Below are positions 46,251 through 58,424 of a stretch of DNA of 64,000 nucleotides, in pieces (positions within the stretch are counted from its first letter, which is position 1; every line of letters begins with the position of its first letter). The DNA is from JAWKOK01 sp963765875 (GTDB taxonomy: Bacteria; Chloroflexota; Anaerolineae; Caldilineales; Caldilineaceae). The stretch is taken from contig CAVXYK010000005.1 of the NCBI GenBank assembly GCA_963765875.1, forward strand, positions 62,001 through 126,000, given 5' to 3'. The translations under genes were made by a program, and so were the position numbers. The notes under the pieces were generated by a model. That model was not told the origin of the DNA, did no database searches, and saw only the letters and a list, made by a program, of their open reading frames with translations.

Positions 46251-47159
46251 ATGAATACTTGGAATCAGTACCACTCACCAAACACCATCCAGGAAGCGTT
46301 GACGCTCCTACAACACTACGACCAAGACGCCCAGATCGTGGCCGGAGGTACCGACCTGATTCTGGACCTTGAATTTGGTAATCATATCGCGGTCGAAGCG
46401 TTGGTGGACGTGACAGCAATTCCAAATATGGATCGGGTCATTGAGGAAGATGGCTGGATCGAACTGGGTGCAGCGGCTACACACGCCCAGATCGAACGCA
46501 GCCCTCTTGTGCAGGAACATGGAACTGCGTTGGCTGAGAGTTCGAGCGTCGTGGGCGGGCCCCAGGTGCGCAATGTCGCTACCATCGGCGGCAATGTCGC
46601 CCATGCCTTGCCTGCAGCCGACGGCACGATCGGCCTGCTCGCGCTGAATGCCCAGGTTCAGATCTGCACCCTGTCGGACAATGGAAACGGCGGAACGGTG
46701 GATTGCACCTGGCAACCGCTGCTCTCGATCTTCGCGGGGCCGGGTCGCAACAACCTGGCCGCCAATCAGATGCTCAGCGCCTTCCGCTTTGGCAAGCGAG
46801 GCCCGCGTCAGGCCAGCGGCTTCGACCGCATCATGCGTCCCCAGGGCGTCGCCCTGCCCATTTTGGGCGTAGCCGTCGCGCTGACGCTGGAGCCGTCGCT
46901 GGATCGGGTTGCGGAGGCCACCATCGCCATTGGCCCGGCCGGCCCCATCCCCTTCCGGGCCACCGAGGCCGAAGCCGTGCTCACATCCGGCGGCGCTATC
47001 GATGACGCCTTGATCGCAGCCACCATCGAGGCGGCCCAGGGCCAGGCCAAGCTACGCACCAGCAAGCACCGCGCATCCAAGGAATATCGCCATGAGATGA
47101 TCGAGGTCTTGCTTCGGCGTGTGCTGGCCAAGACGGTCGAGCGCGCGCAGCAAAGTTAA
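46251..47159 (+). CDS. FAD-binding subunit of molybdenum hydroxylase (xanthine dehydrogenase family M)
   Basis: 302 residues from the ATG at 46251 (MNTWNQYHSPNTIQEAL). FAD-binding motifs VAGGTDLILD (residues about 28-37) and RNVATIGGNVAHALPAAD (about 105-122) are those of CoxM/XdhB-type subunits. Shuttles electrons from the 2Fe-2S centres to NAD or quinone. Followed after 112 bp by the fused Mo/2Fe-2S subunit, so together they form the complete enzyme in two polypeptides. GC-rich, no interruption. Confidence 0.93.
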   Translation: MNTWNQYHSPNTIQEALTLLQHYDQDAQIVAGGTDLILDLEFGNHIAVEALVDVTAIPNMDRVIEEDGWIELGAAATHAQIERSPLVQEHGTALAESSSVVGGPQVRNVATIGGNVAHALPAADGTIGLLALNAQVQICTLSDNGNGGTVDCTWQPLLSIFAGPGRNNLAANQMLSAFRFGKRGPRQASGFDRIMRPQGVALPILGVAVALTLEPSLDRVAEATIAIGPAGPIPFRATEAEAVLTSGGAIDDALIAATIEAAQGQAKLRTSKHRASKEYRHEMIEVLLRRVLAKTVERAQQS

Positions 47160-47164
47160 CAGAA

Positions 47165-47255
47165 ATTGGATTTGGCTGCAGATGGGCGCAGAAAAGCACA
47201 GATAGATGTCCCAAGATCCATCTGTACTTTTCTTAGTCCGTCTGCGGCTGATTTT
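47165..47255. repeat. CACAGATG-class hairpin repeat
   Basis: GGCTGCAGATGGGCGCAGAA, AAGCACAGATAGATG on the left pair with CATCTGTACTTTTC and AGTCCGTCTGCGGC on the right. It fills the gap between the two Mo-hydroxylase genes; the following AGGAGG is the RBS of the large subunit. Confidence 0.7.
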
Positions 47256-47271
47256 CAGGAGGAATTGATTG

Positions 47272-50334
<3,063 letters not shown>

Positions 50335-50420
50335 TAGGGTAAGGGGTGATGGGTGGTGGCACACAGTTGGTGTTCCGCCTGTCACTCTGTCACTCTGTCA
50401 CCTTGTCATTTTTCTCTCGT
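50335..50420. repeat. GTCACTC-class repeat after the Mo-hydroxylase gene
   Basis: GGGTAAGGGGTGATGGGTGGTG on the left and GTCACTCTGTCACTCTGTC then ACCTTGTCA on the right: an 8-bp tandem word with partial inverse. It sits directly after the stop. The remaining gap to 50637 holds the promoter region of the exporter; nothing else is seen. Confidence 0.6.
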
Positions 50421-50637
50421 CACGATGGTGTCCAAAGTACGCTTTGCCCTGCGACTTAACGGTTGCAGGGATTTCATTGTATACTGTGTTCTTGTTTGAG
50501 GTTTGCGCTCGCACTTGATCTCATCTCTGTGTTGACGGCTATTTTCAGGCGAGTCAGGCAAGCTCTCGGATAGGTTCTCAACACTGGCGATTCGCCGCCT
50601 TCTGCAATGCGAAACGCCAATCAGGAAACATGATACT

Positions 50638-51831
50638 ATGAAACGTTCTGTCTTCATTTCGCTTCTTGCGTTCCTCACGTTTGTGCTCAGTGCGTGCTCC
50701 CTCATGCCGGAAACCCAGATTGGCGGAGGTTCTTCCAATGAAGCGCCGACCCCGACGCCCATCCCCACCTCAATCGTGCCCATGCAACCTCGCTATGAGG
50801 TCAAGCGCGGTGAAGTGGTGGATGAACTGACCTTCCAGGGGCGCATCTCGCCGGTGGTCGAGGAGGAGCTCTTCTTCCGCGCCAATGGCGTTGTGCGCTC
50901 GGTATTTGCCAAGCGCGATGACATGATCGAAGAAGGTGCTCTGATTGCAGAATATGAGATCGCGGCATTGGAGCGAGAACTGGCTTCGGCGCTGCTTGAT
51001 CTTGAACGAGCTGAGAGCCGCGAGCAGACGGCCGAGACCGCACTGGCCTACGATCTTGAGGTGGCAGAGACTAATCGAGGCATCGCCGAGCTTGAGTTGG
51101 CCCAGTTGCGTAGAGCCGCATCGCCCGATCCGACCGCATTGGCCGTTCAGGAAGAACGGTTGAAGCTCATTGAGATCGGGATTCGCAGATTGCAGGAAGG
51201 CATCGACCCGCTGCTGATCAACGATGTCAAACGCGCGAAACTCCAGGTTGACAAACTCGAAGCCGAAATTGGCGAGGCGACCATCTCGGCGCCTTTCTCC
51301 GGTCAGTTGCTCTCCATCAGCCTGACGCCCGGCAATTCGGTTGAAGGCTATCGCACGGTGGCTACCATTGCCGACATCGATGAACTACAGATTTCGGCCA
51401 ACTTGCTTTCGGCACAGATGGAAGGGCTGGAAGAGGGCATGGAAGTCGCCATCTCTGCCGTGCGACGTCCCGGCGTTGTGCTCGAAGGCAGTATCACCCA
51501 GTTGCCCTATCCATACGGCAGCGGCGGCAATCCTTCGGTGACCACCGTTGAGGACCGCGATGACATGACGCACGTTACGCTGGTCACGCCGCCGGAAGAA
51601 GCCGGTCTCGAATTGGGCGATCTGGTGCGCGTGGATGTGGTTCGCGAACGCAAGGATAACGTGCTCTGGCTGCCGCCCCAGGCCTTGCGCAACTTTGATG
51701 GGCGACGTTTTGCTGTGCTGGAGGAAGACGGCGCTCAGCGGCGTGTCGATGTCACAGTCGGCATCGAAACCCAGGAACGTGTCGAGATCGAGGAAGGCCT
51801 GGAAGAAGGCCAGACTGTTGTCGGACAGTAG
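50638..51831 (+). CDS. MacA/HlyD-type periplasmic adaptor lipoprotein
   Basis: 397 residues. Lipobox FVLSACSLM near residue 20, a Pro/Thr linker, then the adaptor layout: beta-barrel (YEVKRGEVVDELTFQGRIS), lipoyl half (GVVRSVFAKRDDMIEEG), a coiled-coil hairpin of about 100 residues rich in Glu/Leu/Arg (ALERELASALLDLERAE), lipoyl second half (ATISAPFSGQLLSIS) and membrane-proximal barrel. Lipid-anchored outside the membrane. With the FtsX permease and the two ATPases downstream it forms a MacAB-like exporter for a lipid, peptide or toxin. The gap to the next gene contains a CGCGGAT-class repeat. Confidence 0.9.
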   Translation: MKRSVFISLLAFLTFVLSACSLMPETQIGGGSSNEAPTPTPIPTSIVPMQPRYEVKRGEVVDELTFQGRISPVVEEELFFRANGVVRSVFAKRDDMIEEGALIAEYEIAALERELASALLDLERAESREQTAETALAYDLEVAETNRGIAELELAQLRRAASPDPTALAVQEERLKLIEIGIRRLQEGIDPLLINDVKRAKLQVDKLEAEIGEATISAPFSGQLLSISLTPGNSVEGYRTVATIADIDELQISANLLSAQMEGLEEGMEVAISAVRRPGVVLEGSITQLPYPYGSGGNPSVTTVEDRDDMTHVTLVTPPEEAGLELGDLVRVDVVRERKDNVLWLPPQALRNFDGRRFAVLEEDGAQRRVDVTVGIETQERVEIEEGLEEGQTVVGQ

Positions 51832-51845
51832 CCACGATGAGCACT

Positions 51846-51970
51846 TGTTCAGTACGACACTCAATAGAACGCGGATCGAGCGGATCTAGCGTGTTTTCGC
51901 CGATCTCTGTGCTTTTGAACAGCAGTTATCAGCCCAATCCGCGTTATCCGCGTTCTATCTCTATCATGGC
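51846..51970. repeat. CGCGGAT-class hairpin repeat
   Basis: TAGAACGCGGATCGAGCGGATC on the left pairs with ATCCGCGTTATCCGCGTTC on the right (about 51939-51957), 10-bp words with an AT-rich loop region. Between the adaptor gene and the permease gene. Confidence 0.7.
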
Positions 51971-51982
51971 GAATAGACCCGT

Positions 51983-54916
51983 ATGAAATTTGTGATGCGT
52001 ACCTGGGCGATCTTCCTGATCGCAGTCAGACGCCTCCTCGCACAACGTGGACTGGCATTGGCGACCATACTTGGCCTTGTCGTTGCCGTCTCAATCGTGA
52101 TGAGCATCCCACTCTATACGGATGCCGTCTACTATCGGATCCTCCAGGACGAACTCACAGAGAGTGAAGAGGGAGCGCTTCAGCGTCCGCCCTTTGCCTT
52201 CATGTTTCGCTATGTCGGCTCGCTCAGCGGCTTGTTGGAATGGGACGATATCGAGGACGCCGACGATTACCTCACCAATCGAGTCGTCGACATTCTCGGC
52301 CTGCCGCTGGAACGCAGCGTGCGCTATGTGCGTACCGATAATTTTCGCCTCTTTCCGACCGAGGATCTGGCCTACGCAAACGTCAAGGATCCGCTGGAGT
52401 GGGTCAGCTATGCCTTCATCAGCGAACTGGAAGACCAGATCACGCTGTTGAGCGGTGAGTTTCCCGAGGTTGCCGATTCCAATCCCGATACAGCGGTCGA
52501 AGTGCTGGTCTCAGCAGAGATGGCTGACGAGATCGGTCTGCAAGTCGGCGAAACATACATGACCTTTCGGGCCGATTCGGGCGCATCCGGCCGGTCAGTC
52601 CAGTTCCCCATCTACATTTCGGGCGTCTGGGAGGCAGCGGATCCGGAGTCCGACTACTGGTTCTACCGTCAGGCGGTCTTTGAGAAACAACTGCTGGTGC
52701 CTGAAGGCACCTTCCACACACGCCTCTCGCCGACCATGGAAGACGAAATCGCCCAGATCCTCTGGTATCACGTACTGGACGGCGACGACATCAACACCGA
52801 CGATGTCGGCTCCCTGGTCGGACGCATCAATTTCGTCACCCAACGCGCCAATGCACTTCTGCCGGACACGAGACTTGAGCTTTCGCCGCTGGATCCGCTC
52901 CAGGATTATCGGCGTTCGTCGCGCATTCTCAATATTTTGCTCTACGCCTTTGCCATTCCCATCATCGGGCTGTTGCTAGCCTTCATCGGCGTGGTCGTCG
53001 GTCTTTCGGTCGAGAGCCAGCGCAACGAGATCGCGGTGCTGCGTTCACGTGGCGCCACAGTCGGTCAGGTGGTCGGCATTGCGCTCTTGCAGGCCATCAT
53101 TTTGGGCGCCATTGCGCTGGGCGCCGGCATATTTGTCAGCCAGGGCATTGCCCAGGTGATCGGCGCCACCAAAAGTTTCCTTGTCTTCACGTTGGACTCG
53201 GACCTGCGTGTGATCGTCACGATGACGTCGCTGCGCTTCGGCGTTTTTGCCGTCATCATCGTCATCATTGCCCAGGTGATTCCGTCCATCGGAGCGGCAC
53301 GCCACACCATCATCTCCTACAAGGCCGAACGTGCACGTACCTTGCGCGCCCCGTGGTGGCAGCGTGCCTGGCTTGATGTGCTGCTGCTGATCCCCGCGGG
53401 CTACGGGGCCTATCTGCTGCGCCAGCAGGGCTCCATCGCCACCACCAGCGTCACCGGCGGGAGCGCTGGGCCGTTTGACAATCCGCTGCTCTTCCTGGTG
53501 CCGGCGCTGGTTACGCTGGCGTTGACGTTGATTCTGCTGCGCATTCTGCCTAAGATCATGGCTGGATTGGCATGGATTGCGGCGCGCGGCAATAGTGTCG
53601 GCTTTCTGCTGGCCAGCCGCTATCTCTCTCGCGATCCAGGCTTCTACACCGCACCATTGCTCCTGCTCATATTGACTTTGAGCCTCTCCATCTTCACGGC
53701 ATCATTGGCTATGACGCTGGACCGACATCTCAATGATCAGAGCTACTATCAGATCGGGGCCGATGCTCGTCTGGCCGAGTTGGGCGTTTTCAATGAGGAA
53801 GATGAAAGCGCCGGCGAAACCGGCATGGGGGCCATCGCCGGCACCGGTAGCGGTTCAACGACCAGCAACGACGATTCGGCCATCCCCGAGGCGCGCTGGG
53901 TCTTCATTCCGGTCTCCGAACATGAGCGAGTGGACGGGATTCAAGCAGCGACGCGCGTCGGCGACTATTCCGCCCGCATTCAGCTGGGCGATAGCTGGGA
54001 CGATGCCCTCTTTGTGGGCGTTGACCGTCTCGACTTCCCAGCTGCCTCGTTCTGGCGACGGGACTTTGCGCCGGCCAGCCTGGGCGCGCTGATGAATGCC
54101 CTGGCTGTTTCCAACAACGGCATCCTGCTGCCACGGGAGATGATGCAGCAGAACGCCATCCGCGTCGGTGATCCCATCAATGTGCAGGTGAGCACCTTTG
54201 CCTACGGCGCGGACATGCTTATGAATGTGGTGGGCGAGATCGACTATTTCCCCACCTGGTATCCTGATGAAACTGACGAGGATGCCGGCCCGGTGATCGT
54301 GGGCAATTTGGACTATCTGTTCGAGCAATTCGGCGGGCAGGTGCCTTACGACGTCTGGGTTCGGACCGATGAGGACATCGATTTTGAGCAGATGACTAAG
54401 GACCTGCGTGAGCTTGATCTGCGCGTGGTGGATTGGCGGGCGGCACGGCCCAAGATCGACGAGCAGCAGCGGCTGCCTTCTCGACAGGGTCTCTTTGGCG
54501 TGCTTTCGGTCGGCTTTCTGGCCGCCGCGTTGCTGACTGTGCTAGGCTTCTTGCTCTATGCGCTCTTCTCGTTCAGACGGCGCTTCATCGAACTGGGCAC
54601 CCTGCGCGCCATCGGTCTGTCGCCGGGCCAGATGACCACCTTCCTGGCCTGGGAGCTGATCTTTTTGATCTTCCTGGGGCTGGCGGCAGGCACCTTTCTG
54701 GGCATTCTGGTCAGCCAGATTTTCATCCCATCGCTCCAGGTGGGCGACAGCATCACGGAGCTGATCCCGCCCTTTATCGTGGAGATTGCCTGGCCGGCCA
54801 TCTTCCGCATCTATGCGCTCTTTGGCGCTCTCTTTGCCGTGGCTCTGACGGCGTTGGCCGTTCTGCTCATGCGTATGAAGATCTTCCAGGCCATCAAGCT
54901 TGGTGAGACTGTATAG
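51983..54916 (+). CDS. FtsX-like ABC transporter permease
   Basis: 977 residues, uninterrupted. N-terminal membrane helix (LATILGLVVAVSIVMSIPL), a large extracytoplasmic domain, then an FtsX core of three helices (IIGLLLAFIGVVVGLSVESQ; IAVLRSRGATVGQVVGIALL), a second extracytoplasmic domain and a second FtsX core near the C-terminus (FIELGTLRAIGLSPGQMTTF; FAVALTALAVLLMRMKIF). Two FtsX cores in one chain match the MacB-like/LolE-type dimer in one polypeptide. Exports a lipoprotein, lipid or peptide with the adjacent ATPases. Confidence 0.92.
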   Translation: MKFVMRTWAIFLIAVRRLLAQRGLALATILGLVVAVSIVMSIPLYTDAVYYRILQDELTESEEGALQRPPFAFMFRYVGSLSGLLEWDDIEDADDYLTNRVVDILGLPLERSVRYVRTDNFRLFPTEDLAYANVKDPLEWVSYAFISELEDQITLLSGEFPEVADSNPDTAVEVLVSAEMADEIGLQVGETYMTFRADSGASGRSVQFPIYISGVWEAADPESDYWFYRQAVFEKQLLVPEGTFHTRLSPTMEDEIAQILWYHVLDGDDINTDDVGSLVGRINFVTQRANALLPDTRLELSPLDPLQDYRRSSRILNILLYAFAIPIIGLLLAFIGVVVGLSVESQRNEIAVLRSRGATVGQVVGIALLQAIILGAIALGAGIFVSQGIAQVIGATKSFLVFTLDSDLRVIVTMTSLRFGVFAVIIVIIAQVIPSIGAARHTIISYKAERARTLRAPWWQRAWLDVLLLIPAGYGAYLLRQQGSIATTSVTGGSAGPFDNPLLFLVPALVTLALTLILLRILPKIMAGLAWIAARGNSVGFLLASRYLSRDPGFYTAPLLLLILTLSLSIFTASLAMTLDRHLNDQSYYQIGADARLAELGVFNEEDESAGETGMGAIAGTGSGSTTSNDDSAIPEARWVFIPVSEHERVDGIQAATRVGDYSARIQLGDSWDDALFVGVDRLDFPAASFWRRDFAPASLGALMNALAVSNNGILLPREMMQQNAIRVGDPINVQVSTFAYGADMLMNVVGEIDYFPTWYPDETDEDAGPVIVGNLDYLFEQFGGQVPYDVWVRTDEDIDFEQMTKDLRELDLRVVDWRAARPKIDEQQRLPSRQGLFGVLSVGFLAAALLTVLGFLLYALFSFRRRFIELGTLRAIGLSPGQMTTFLAWELIFLIFLGLAAGTFLGILVSQIFIPSLQVGDSITELIPPFIVEIAWPAIFRIYALFGALFAVALTALAVLLMRMKIFQAIKLGETV

Positions 54917-55004
54917 GAGGGGAGTGGTGATTTGGGACTAGGGAATTGGGATTGGGACAGGATTCGCCCAATCCATCCAATCCCCAATCACCAATCCCGA
55001 CAAC
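54917..55004. repeat. GGGATTG-class hairpin repeat
   Basis: GGGACTAGGGAATTGGGATTG on the left, CCAATCCCCAATCACCAATC on the right. It separates the FtsX permease and the first ATPase gene; the ATPase ATG follows within a few bases (GACAACTATGAG), so no usual RBS remains. Confidence 0.75.
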
Positions 55005-55005
55005 T

Positions 55006-56118
55006 ATGAGTGAACCCTTTATCACGTGCGAAAATCTTGTCAAGGTATACCAGGTCGCCGATCTGGAAATGGTGGCGTTGCAGGGACTGAACATCACGAT
55101 TGAACGCGGCGAACTGGTCGGCATAATCGGTTCCAGCGGCAGCGGTAAGTCGACGCTGATGAATGTGCTGGGCGGACTGGATCGGCCCACCGCAGGCAAG
55201 GTCAAGGTCGATGACCAGGATCTGCTCAAGATGTCGGACCGGCAGTTGAACCGCTACCGGCTGGAGAAGGTCGGCTTTGTCTGGCAGCAGAGCGCGCGTA
55301 ACCTGGTACCCTATCTCAATGCCATCCAGAACGTGATGTTGCCCATGACCTTGTTCGGCTTGACCGGCAAGGAGAAGAAAACTCGCGCTGAGGAACTGCT
55401 GGACCTGGTCGGCCTGCATGATCGCAGTCGTCACCATCTGCCCCAGCTTTCCGGCGGTGAACAGCAGCGTGTGGCCATTGCCGTGGCCCTGGCCAACCAC
55501 CCGACCTTGCTGCTTGGCGATGAGCCCACCGGCGAGGTCGATTCGACCACCGCCGACATCATCTACGACACCTTCCAGATGCTCACCAAGGAGATCGGGG
55601 TCACGACCCTGATCGTCAGCCATGATCCCGAAATCGCGCGTCATGTGGATCGTGTGGTCGGCATCCGTGACGGTATGTTGGCCAGCGAGGTGCGCCGCCA
55701 AACCCGCCAGACCAATGGCGAACAGGCCGTCGATGAGGACGGCAACGCCATCGAGGGCGATGTCGAGGAAGTCGAGGAGACTTTCGAGGAACTTGTGGTG
55801 CTGGACAAGGCCGGGCGTGTGCATATTCCCCATGAATTTTTGGAGGAACTCGGGATCGGCCACCGCGCCCAATTGGAGCTGACCGAACATGGTATCCTGG
55901 TCAAGCCTTTGGCCCCTGAAGATCGTGCCCGTTTGGACGGCATCGCCGCTGATGACGATAACGAGTCTGAGGGTGACGATGACGAGATCGGTCGAGACGA
56001 GCCGCCTCCCAAGAAGTCCGGCGCCGGCAAATTCTTTCAGCGATTCCGGCGCAAGCCCAAAAAGGCGGGCATAGCCGGGACTGATGATTCAGGGGCTGAG
56101 GCAAAGGAAGAAGTATGA
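55006..56118 (+). CDS. ABC transporter ATPase with C-terminal AbrB/SpoVT-like domain
   Basis: 370 residues from the ATG at 55006. Residues 1-225 are a MacB/LolD-type ATPase: Walker A GSSGSGKSTLMNVLGG, LSGGEQQRVAIAVALAN, Walker B LLLGDEPTGEVD, VSHDPEIARHVDR. Residues about 265-305 (VVLDKAGRVHIPHEFLEELG, then IGHRAQLEL) have the swapped-hairpin AbrB/MazE-like sequence normally used for DNA binding or dimerisation. The rest is an acidic then basic tail (DDDNESEGDDDEIG; RFRRKPKK). The ATPase drives the FtsX permease; the tail may dimerise or regulate. Stop overlaps the next gene (ATGA). Confidence 0.9.
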   Translation: MSEPFITCENLVKVYQVADLEMVALQGLNITIERGELVGIIGSSGSGKSTLMNVLGGLDRPTAGKVKVDDQDLLKMSDRQLNRYRLEKVGFVWQQSARNLVPYLNAIQNVMLPMTLFGLTGKEKKTRAEELLDLVGLHDRSRHHLPQLSGGEQQRVAIAVALANHPTLLLGDEPTGEVDSTTADIIYDTFQMLTKEIGVTTLIVSHDPEIARHVDRVVGIRDGMLASEVRRQTRQTNGEQAVDEDGNAIEGDVEEVEETFEELVVLDKAGRVHIPHEFLEELGIGHRAQLELTEHGILVKPLAPEDRARLDGIAADDDNESEGDDDEIGRDEPPPKKSGAGKFFQRFRRKPKKAGIAGTDDSGAEAKEEV

Positions 56119-56906
56119 CCACTCAAGCCAACGAACAAGCGACCGAACAAGTCATTAGACAGAGCGGCGTTCAGACCGGCGAGCATTCACGCCACGCGCC
56201 CCAGTCCGACGACACGCCCATCATCGATACCCGCGATTCGTGGCGCGTCTACAAGCTTGGCTCACAGGAGATACCGGCGCTGCGCGGCATTGACATGACC
56301 ATCGGCTCGGGCGAGTTTCTGGCGCTCAAGGGTCGCTCCGGCAGCGGCAAGACCACGCTGCTCAACTGCGTCGGCGGGCTGGACAGTCCCTCCAAGGGCA
56401 GCGTGCGCATCTTCGGCGAGGAGATCGGGGGCTGGTCCGAGCGCAAGCTGACCAAGTGGCGTCGCCAGCATGTGGGGTTCATCTTCCAGTCGCTGGGCCT
56501 GATGCCGACGCTCTCGGCCTACGAAAATGTGGAGCTGATCCTGCGCATCACCGGCGCGCCGCGCAAGGAGCGCCACGACAATGTCATCGCCGCACTCGAT
56601 CTGGTGGGCCTGACGCCGTGGATGGATCACCGCCCCTTTGAGCTCTCCGGCGGCCAGCAGCAGCGCGTGGCCATTGCCCGTGCCCTGGTCACTGAGCCCG
56701 GCCTGGTTCTGGCCGATGAGCCCACCGGCGAACTGGACTCCAAGACTGCCCAGGATATCCTGGGTCTGTTCCAGACCATCGTGCGCGAACGCCAGATGAC
56801 CATCCTCATGGCCACCCATGACAGCCTGGTCGACGAGTTTGTCGACGAGATCATGCACCTGCAGGATGGGCAGATTGTTTCGGAAGAGGAACTACATCAT
56901 GAGTAG
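56115..56906 (+). CDS. ABC transporter ATPase (MacB/LolD type)
   Basis: 263 residues, coupled to the previous gene (ATGA overlap). Residues 1-45 are a polar tail. Walker A GRSGSGKTTLLNCVGG, signature LSGGQQQRVAIARALVT, Walker B LVLADEPTGELD, ATHDSLVDEF. No AbrB-like tail, in contrast to its partner. The two ATPases probably form a heterodimer on the double-core FtsX permease. Confidence 0.94.
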   Translation: MTTQANEQATEQVIRQSGVQTGEHSRHAPQSDDTPIIDTRDSWRVYKLGSQEIPALRGIDMTIGSGEFLALKGRSGSGKTTLLNCVGGLDSPSKGSVRIFGEEIGGWSERKLTKWRRQHVGFIFQSLGLMPTLSAYENVELILRITGAPRKERHDNVIAALDLVGLTPWMDHRPFELSGGQQQRVAIARALVTEPGLVLADEPTGELDSKTAQDILGLFQTIVRERQMTILMATHDSLVDEFVDEIMHLQDGQIVSEEELHHE

Positions 56907-57059
56907 GTGATTGGGGAACAGGGATTGGGGATTCCGGCCTTCGGCCTGGGATTGGGGGATTGGTCAGGCAACATGCTGGGCGCCAATTCCTCAATCGCCT
57001 AATCTCCTAATCACTACTCCCCAATCCCTATTCCCAACTCACCAAATCACCAACCCACT
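56907..57059. repeat. GGGATTG-class hairpin repeat, longest copy
   Basis: Left arm GGTGATTGGGGAACAGGGAT ... TTGGGGGATTGG; right arm CAATCCCTATTCCCAACTC ... CACCAAATCACCAACCC. About 150 bp, completely filling the gap between the ATPase stop and the pdxH start. Confidence 0.75.
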
Positions 57060-57704
57060 ATGTCCCTACTACCCTCAAACCTACGCAAAGAATATCGGCG
57101 TGATCGGCTGCGTAAGGCCAATGCGGCTGCAGATCCGTTGGCGCAGTTTGACGAATGGCTGCAGGAGGCGACTGAATCCCAGCTGCTTGAGCCGAATGCC
57201 ATGACATTGGCCACGGCCTCGGCCGATGGGTGCCCGTCGGCGCGGATGGTCTTGTTGAAGGGGTTCGATGCGCGCGGCTTTGCCTTCTTCACCAACTTCG
57301 AGAGCCGCAAGGGGCAGGAGTTGGCTGAGAATCCGGTTGCGTCACTGGTCTTCTGGTGGGATATTCTGGAACGTCAGATACGCATTGAGGGGCAGGTCGA
57401 GCGTCTGTCGGACGAAGAGTCGGACGAGTACTACAATAGCCGCCCGCTTGGCAGCCGACTGGGGGCCTGGGTCTCGGCCCAGAGTCAGGTCATCGACAGC
57501 CGAGCTGTGCTGGAGGCAAACCTGGTCGAGCTTCAGCAGCGCCACGCCGATCAAGCGCCGCCTCGGCCACCGTTCTGGGGCGGCTACCGTGTCGTGCCAG
57601 AAGCCATCGAGTTCTGGCAAGGCGGCCCCAACCGCCTCCACGACCGCCTGCGCTATACCCGCCAGGGCGATGATGCGTGGACGATCGAGCGGTTGTCGCC
57701 GTAA
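57060..57704 (+). CDS. pdxH: Pyridoxamine 5'-phosphate oxidase
   Basis: 214 residues, the family's usual size. N-terminal LRKEYRRDRLRKANAAADPL, FMN-binding RMVLLKGFDARGFAFFTNF, VFWWDILERQIRIEGQVERL, and the C-terminal signature WGGYRVVPEAIEFWQGG then RLHDRLRYTR. It oxidises PNP/PMP to PLP with FMN and O2 in the cytoplasm. Start ATG lies right after a hairpin repeat without an evident RBS. Unrelated to the upstream exporter genes in function; may share their transcript. Confidence 0.96.
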   Translation: MSLLPSNLRKEYRRDRLRKANAAADPLAQFDEWLQEATESQLLEPNAMTLATASADGCPSARMVLLKGFDARGFAFFTNFESRKGQELAENPVASLVFWWDILERQIRIEGQVERLSDEESDEYYNSRPLGSRLGAWVSAQSQVIDSRAVLEANLVELQQRHADQAPPRPPFWGGYRVVPEAIEFWQGGPNRLHDRLRYTRQGDDAWTIERLSP

Positions 57705-57705
57705 G

Positions 57706-57815
57706 AGCCTTTGTCACAGATGCACACAGATGGAGAAAGGATAGTTATGAAAATTCTCCAAAGGCCTAAAGATCATCTGTGAAAATCAGTACCTATCCGT
57801 GTCTATCTGTGACAA
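57706..57815. repeat. CACAGATG-class hairpin repeat
   Basis: CACAGATGCACACAGATGG on the left, CTATCCGTGTCTATCTGTG on the right with GAAAATC words between. It lies between the convergent pdxH and the small membrane protein gene. Confidence 0.7.
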
Positions 57816-57820
57816 ATCCC

Positions 57821-58033
57821 TTACCCCCCGGCAAGCCCCAGGAACAACTGGATCGCCTCTTCGGCCAGGGTGGAGGCAAAGTCGACCCAATCGCCTTCGG
57901 TGGCCAGGGCTTCCAGTTGCAGCGCTTCCGGTTGGATCTGCCAGTTAGCCCGTGCATACCACATGCCCAGGAAGGCCATCACCAGCACAAGCGTGAAGGC
58001 GATACGTGATGATGTGCGACTCGGTCTGACCAT
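57821..58033 (-). CDS. Small membrane protein, hypothetical
   Basis: 70 residues from the ATG at 58033 (MVRPSRTSSRIAFTLVL). One membrane helix (IAFTLVLVMAFLGMWYA), then a soluble acidic tail (LEALATEGDWVDFASTL). An upstream in-frame ATG exists but reads through a repeat. I do not recognise it. Flanked on both sides by CACAGATG-class repeats. Confidence 0.5.
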   Translation of the reverse strand: MVRPSRTSSRIAFTLVLVMAFLGMWYARANWQIQPEALQLEALATEGDWVDFASTLAEEAIQLFLGLAGG

Positions 58034-58054
58034 GTGTGTTACTACTTTCTCAAA

Positions 58055-58115
58055 AAGCTTTATTTGCCACAGATTTACACAGATGAAAAAGGATAGGGCA
58101 CAGATGAAATTGGTT
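58055..58115. repeat. CACAGATG-class repeat
   Basis: GCCACAGATTTACACAGATG and GGGCACAGATGAAATTGG are 11-12 bp words of the class. Upstream of the tRNA gene. Confidence 0.6.
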
Positions 58116-58179
58116 CCAAAATCAGTTTGCACCGAAGCAGAGATATGATATACTTGGATCCATTGTACAGCAACATTTT

Positions 58180-58253
58180 GGGCGTATAGCTCAGCTGGCT
58201 AGAGCGCACGGTTCACATCCGTGAGGTCACTGGTTCAAGTCCAGTTATGCCCA
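58180..58253 (+). tRNA. tRNA-Val (CAC)
   Basis: Acceptor GGGCGTA pairs with TATGCCC; D-arm AGCTCAGCTGGCTAGAGC; anticodon stem CACGG/CCGTG with loop TTCACAT (anticodon CAC, decoding GTG); T-arm CTGGTTCAAGTCCAG. Discriminator A; CCA not encoded. Directly followed by a tyrosine recombinase gene. Confidence 0.93.
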
Positions 58254-58424
58254 CACAATTTAGACCGCAAAAACGGCTGCAAAACGCACCTCTGGAAACA
58301 GGGTGCGTTTTGTGCATTTTAAGACAAAACAGATTACCCAAACAGAACGCATGTTCTGTTGTTGCCTAACCGGAAACCTCATGGCTCGTATCGACTGGAG
58401 TACTCTCGGATAGGAGGTCGGATA

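Noticed and set aside
54988..55890. 300-codon minus-strand frame opposite the first ATPase
   Set aside because: Antisense of a clear ABC ATPase; no motif of its own.
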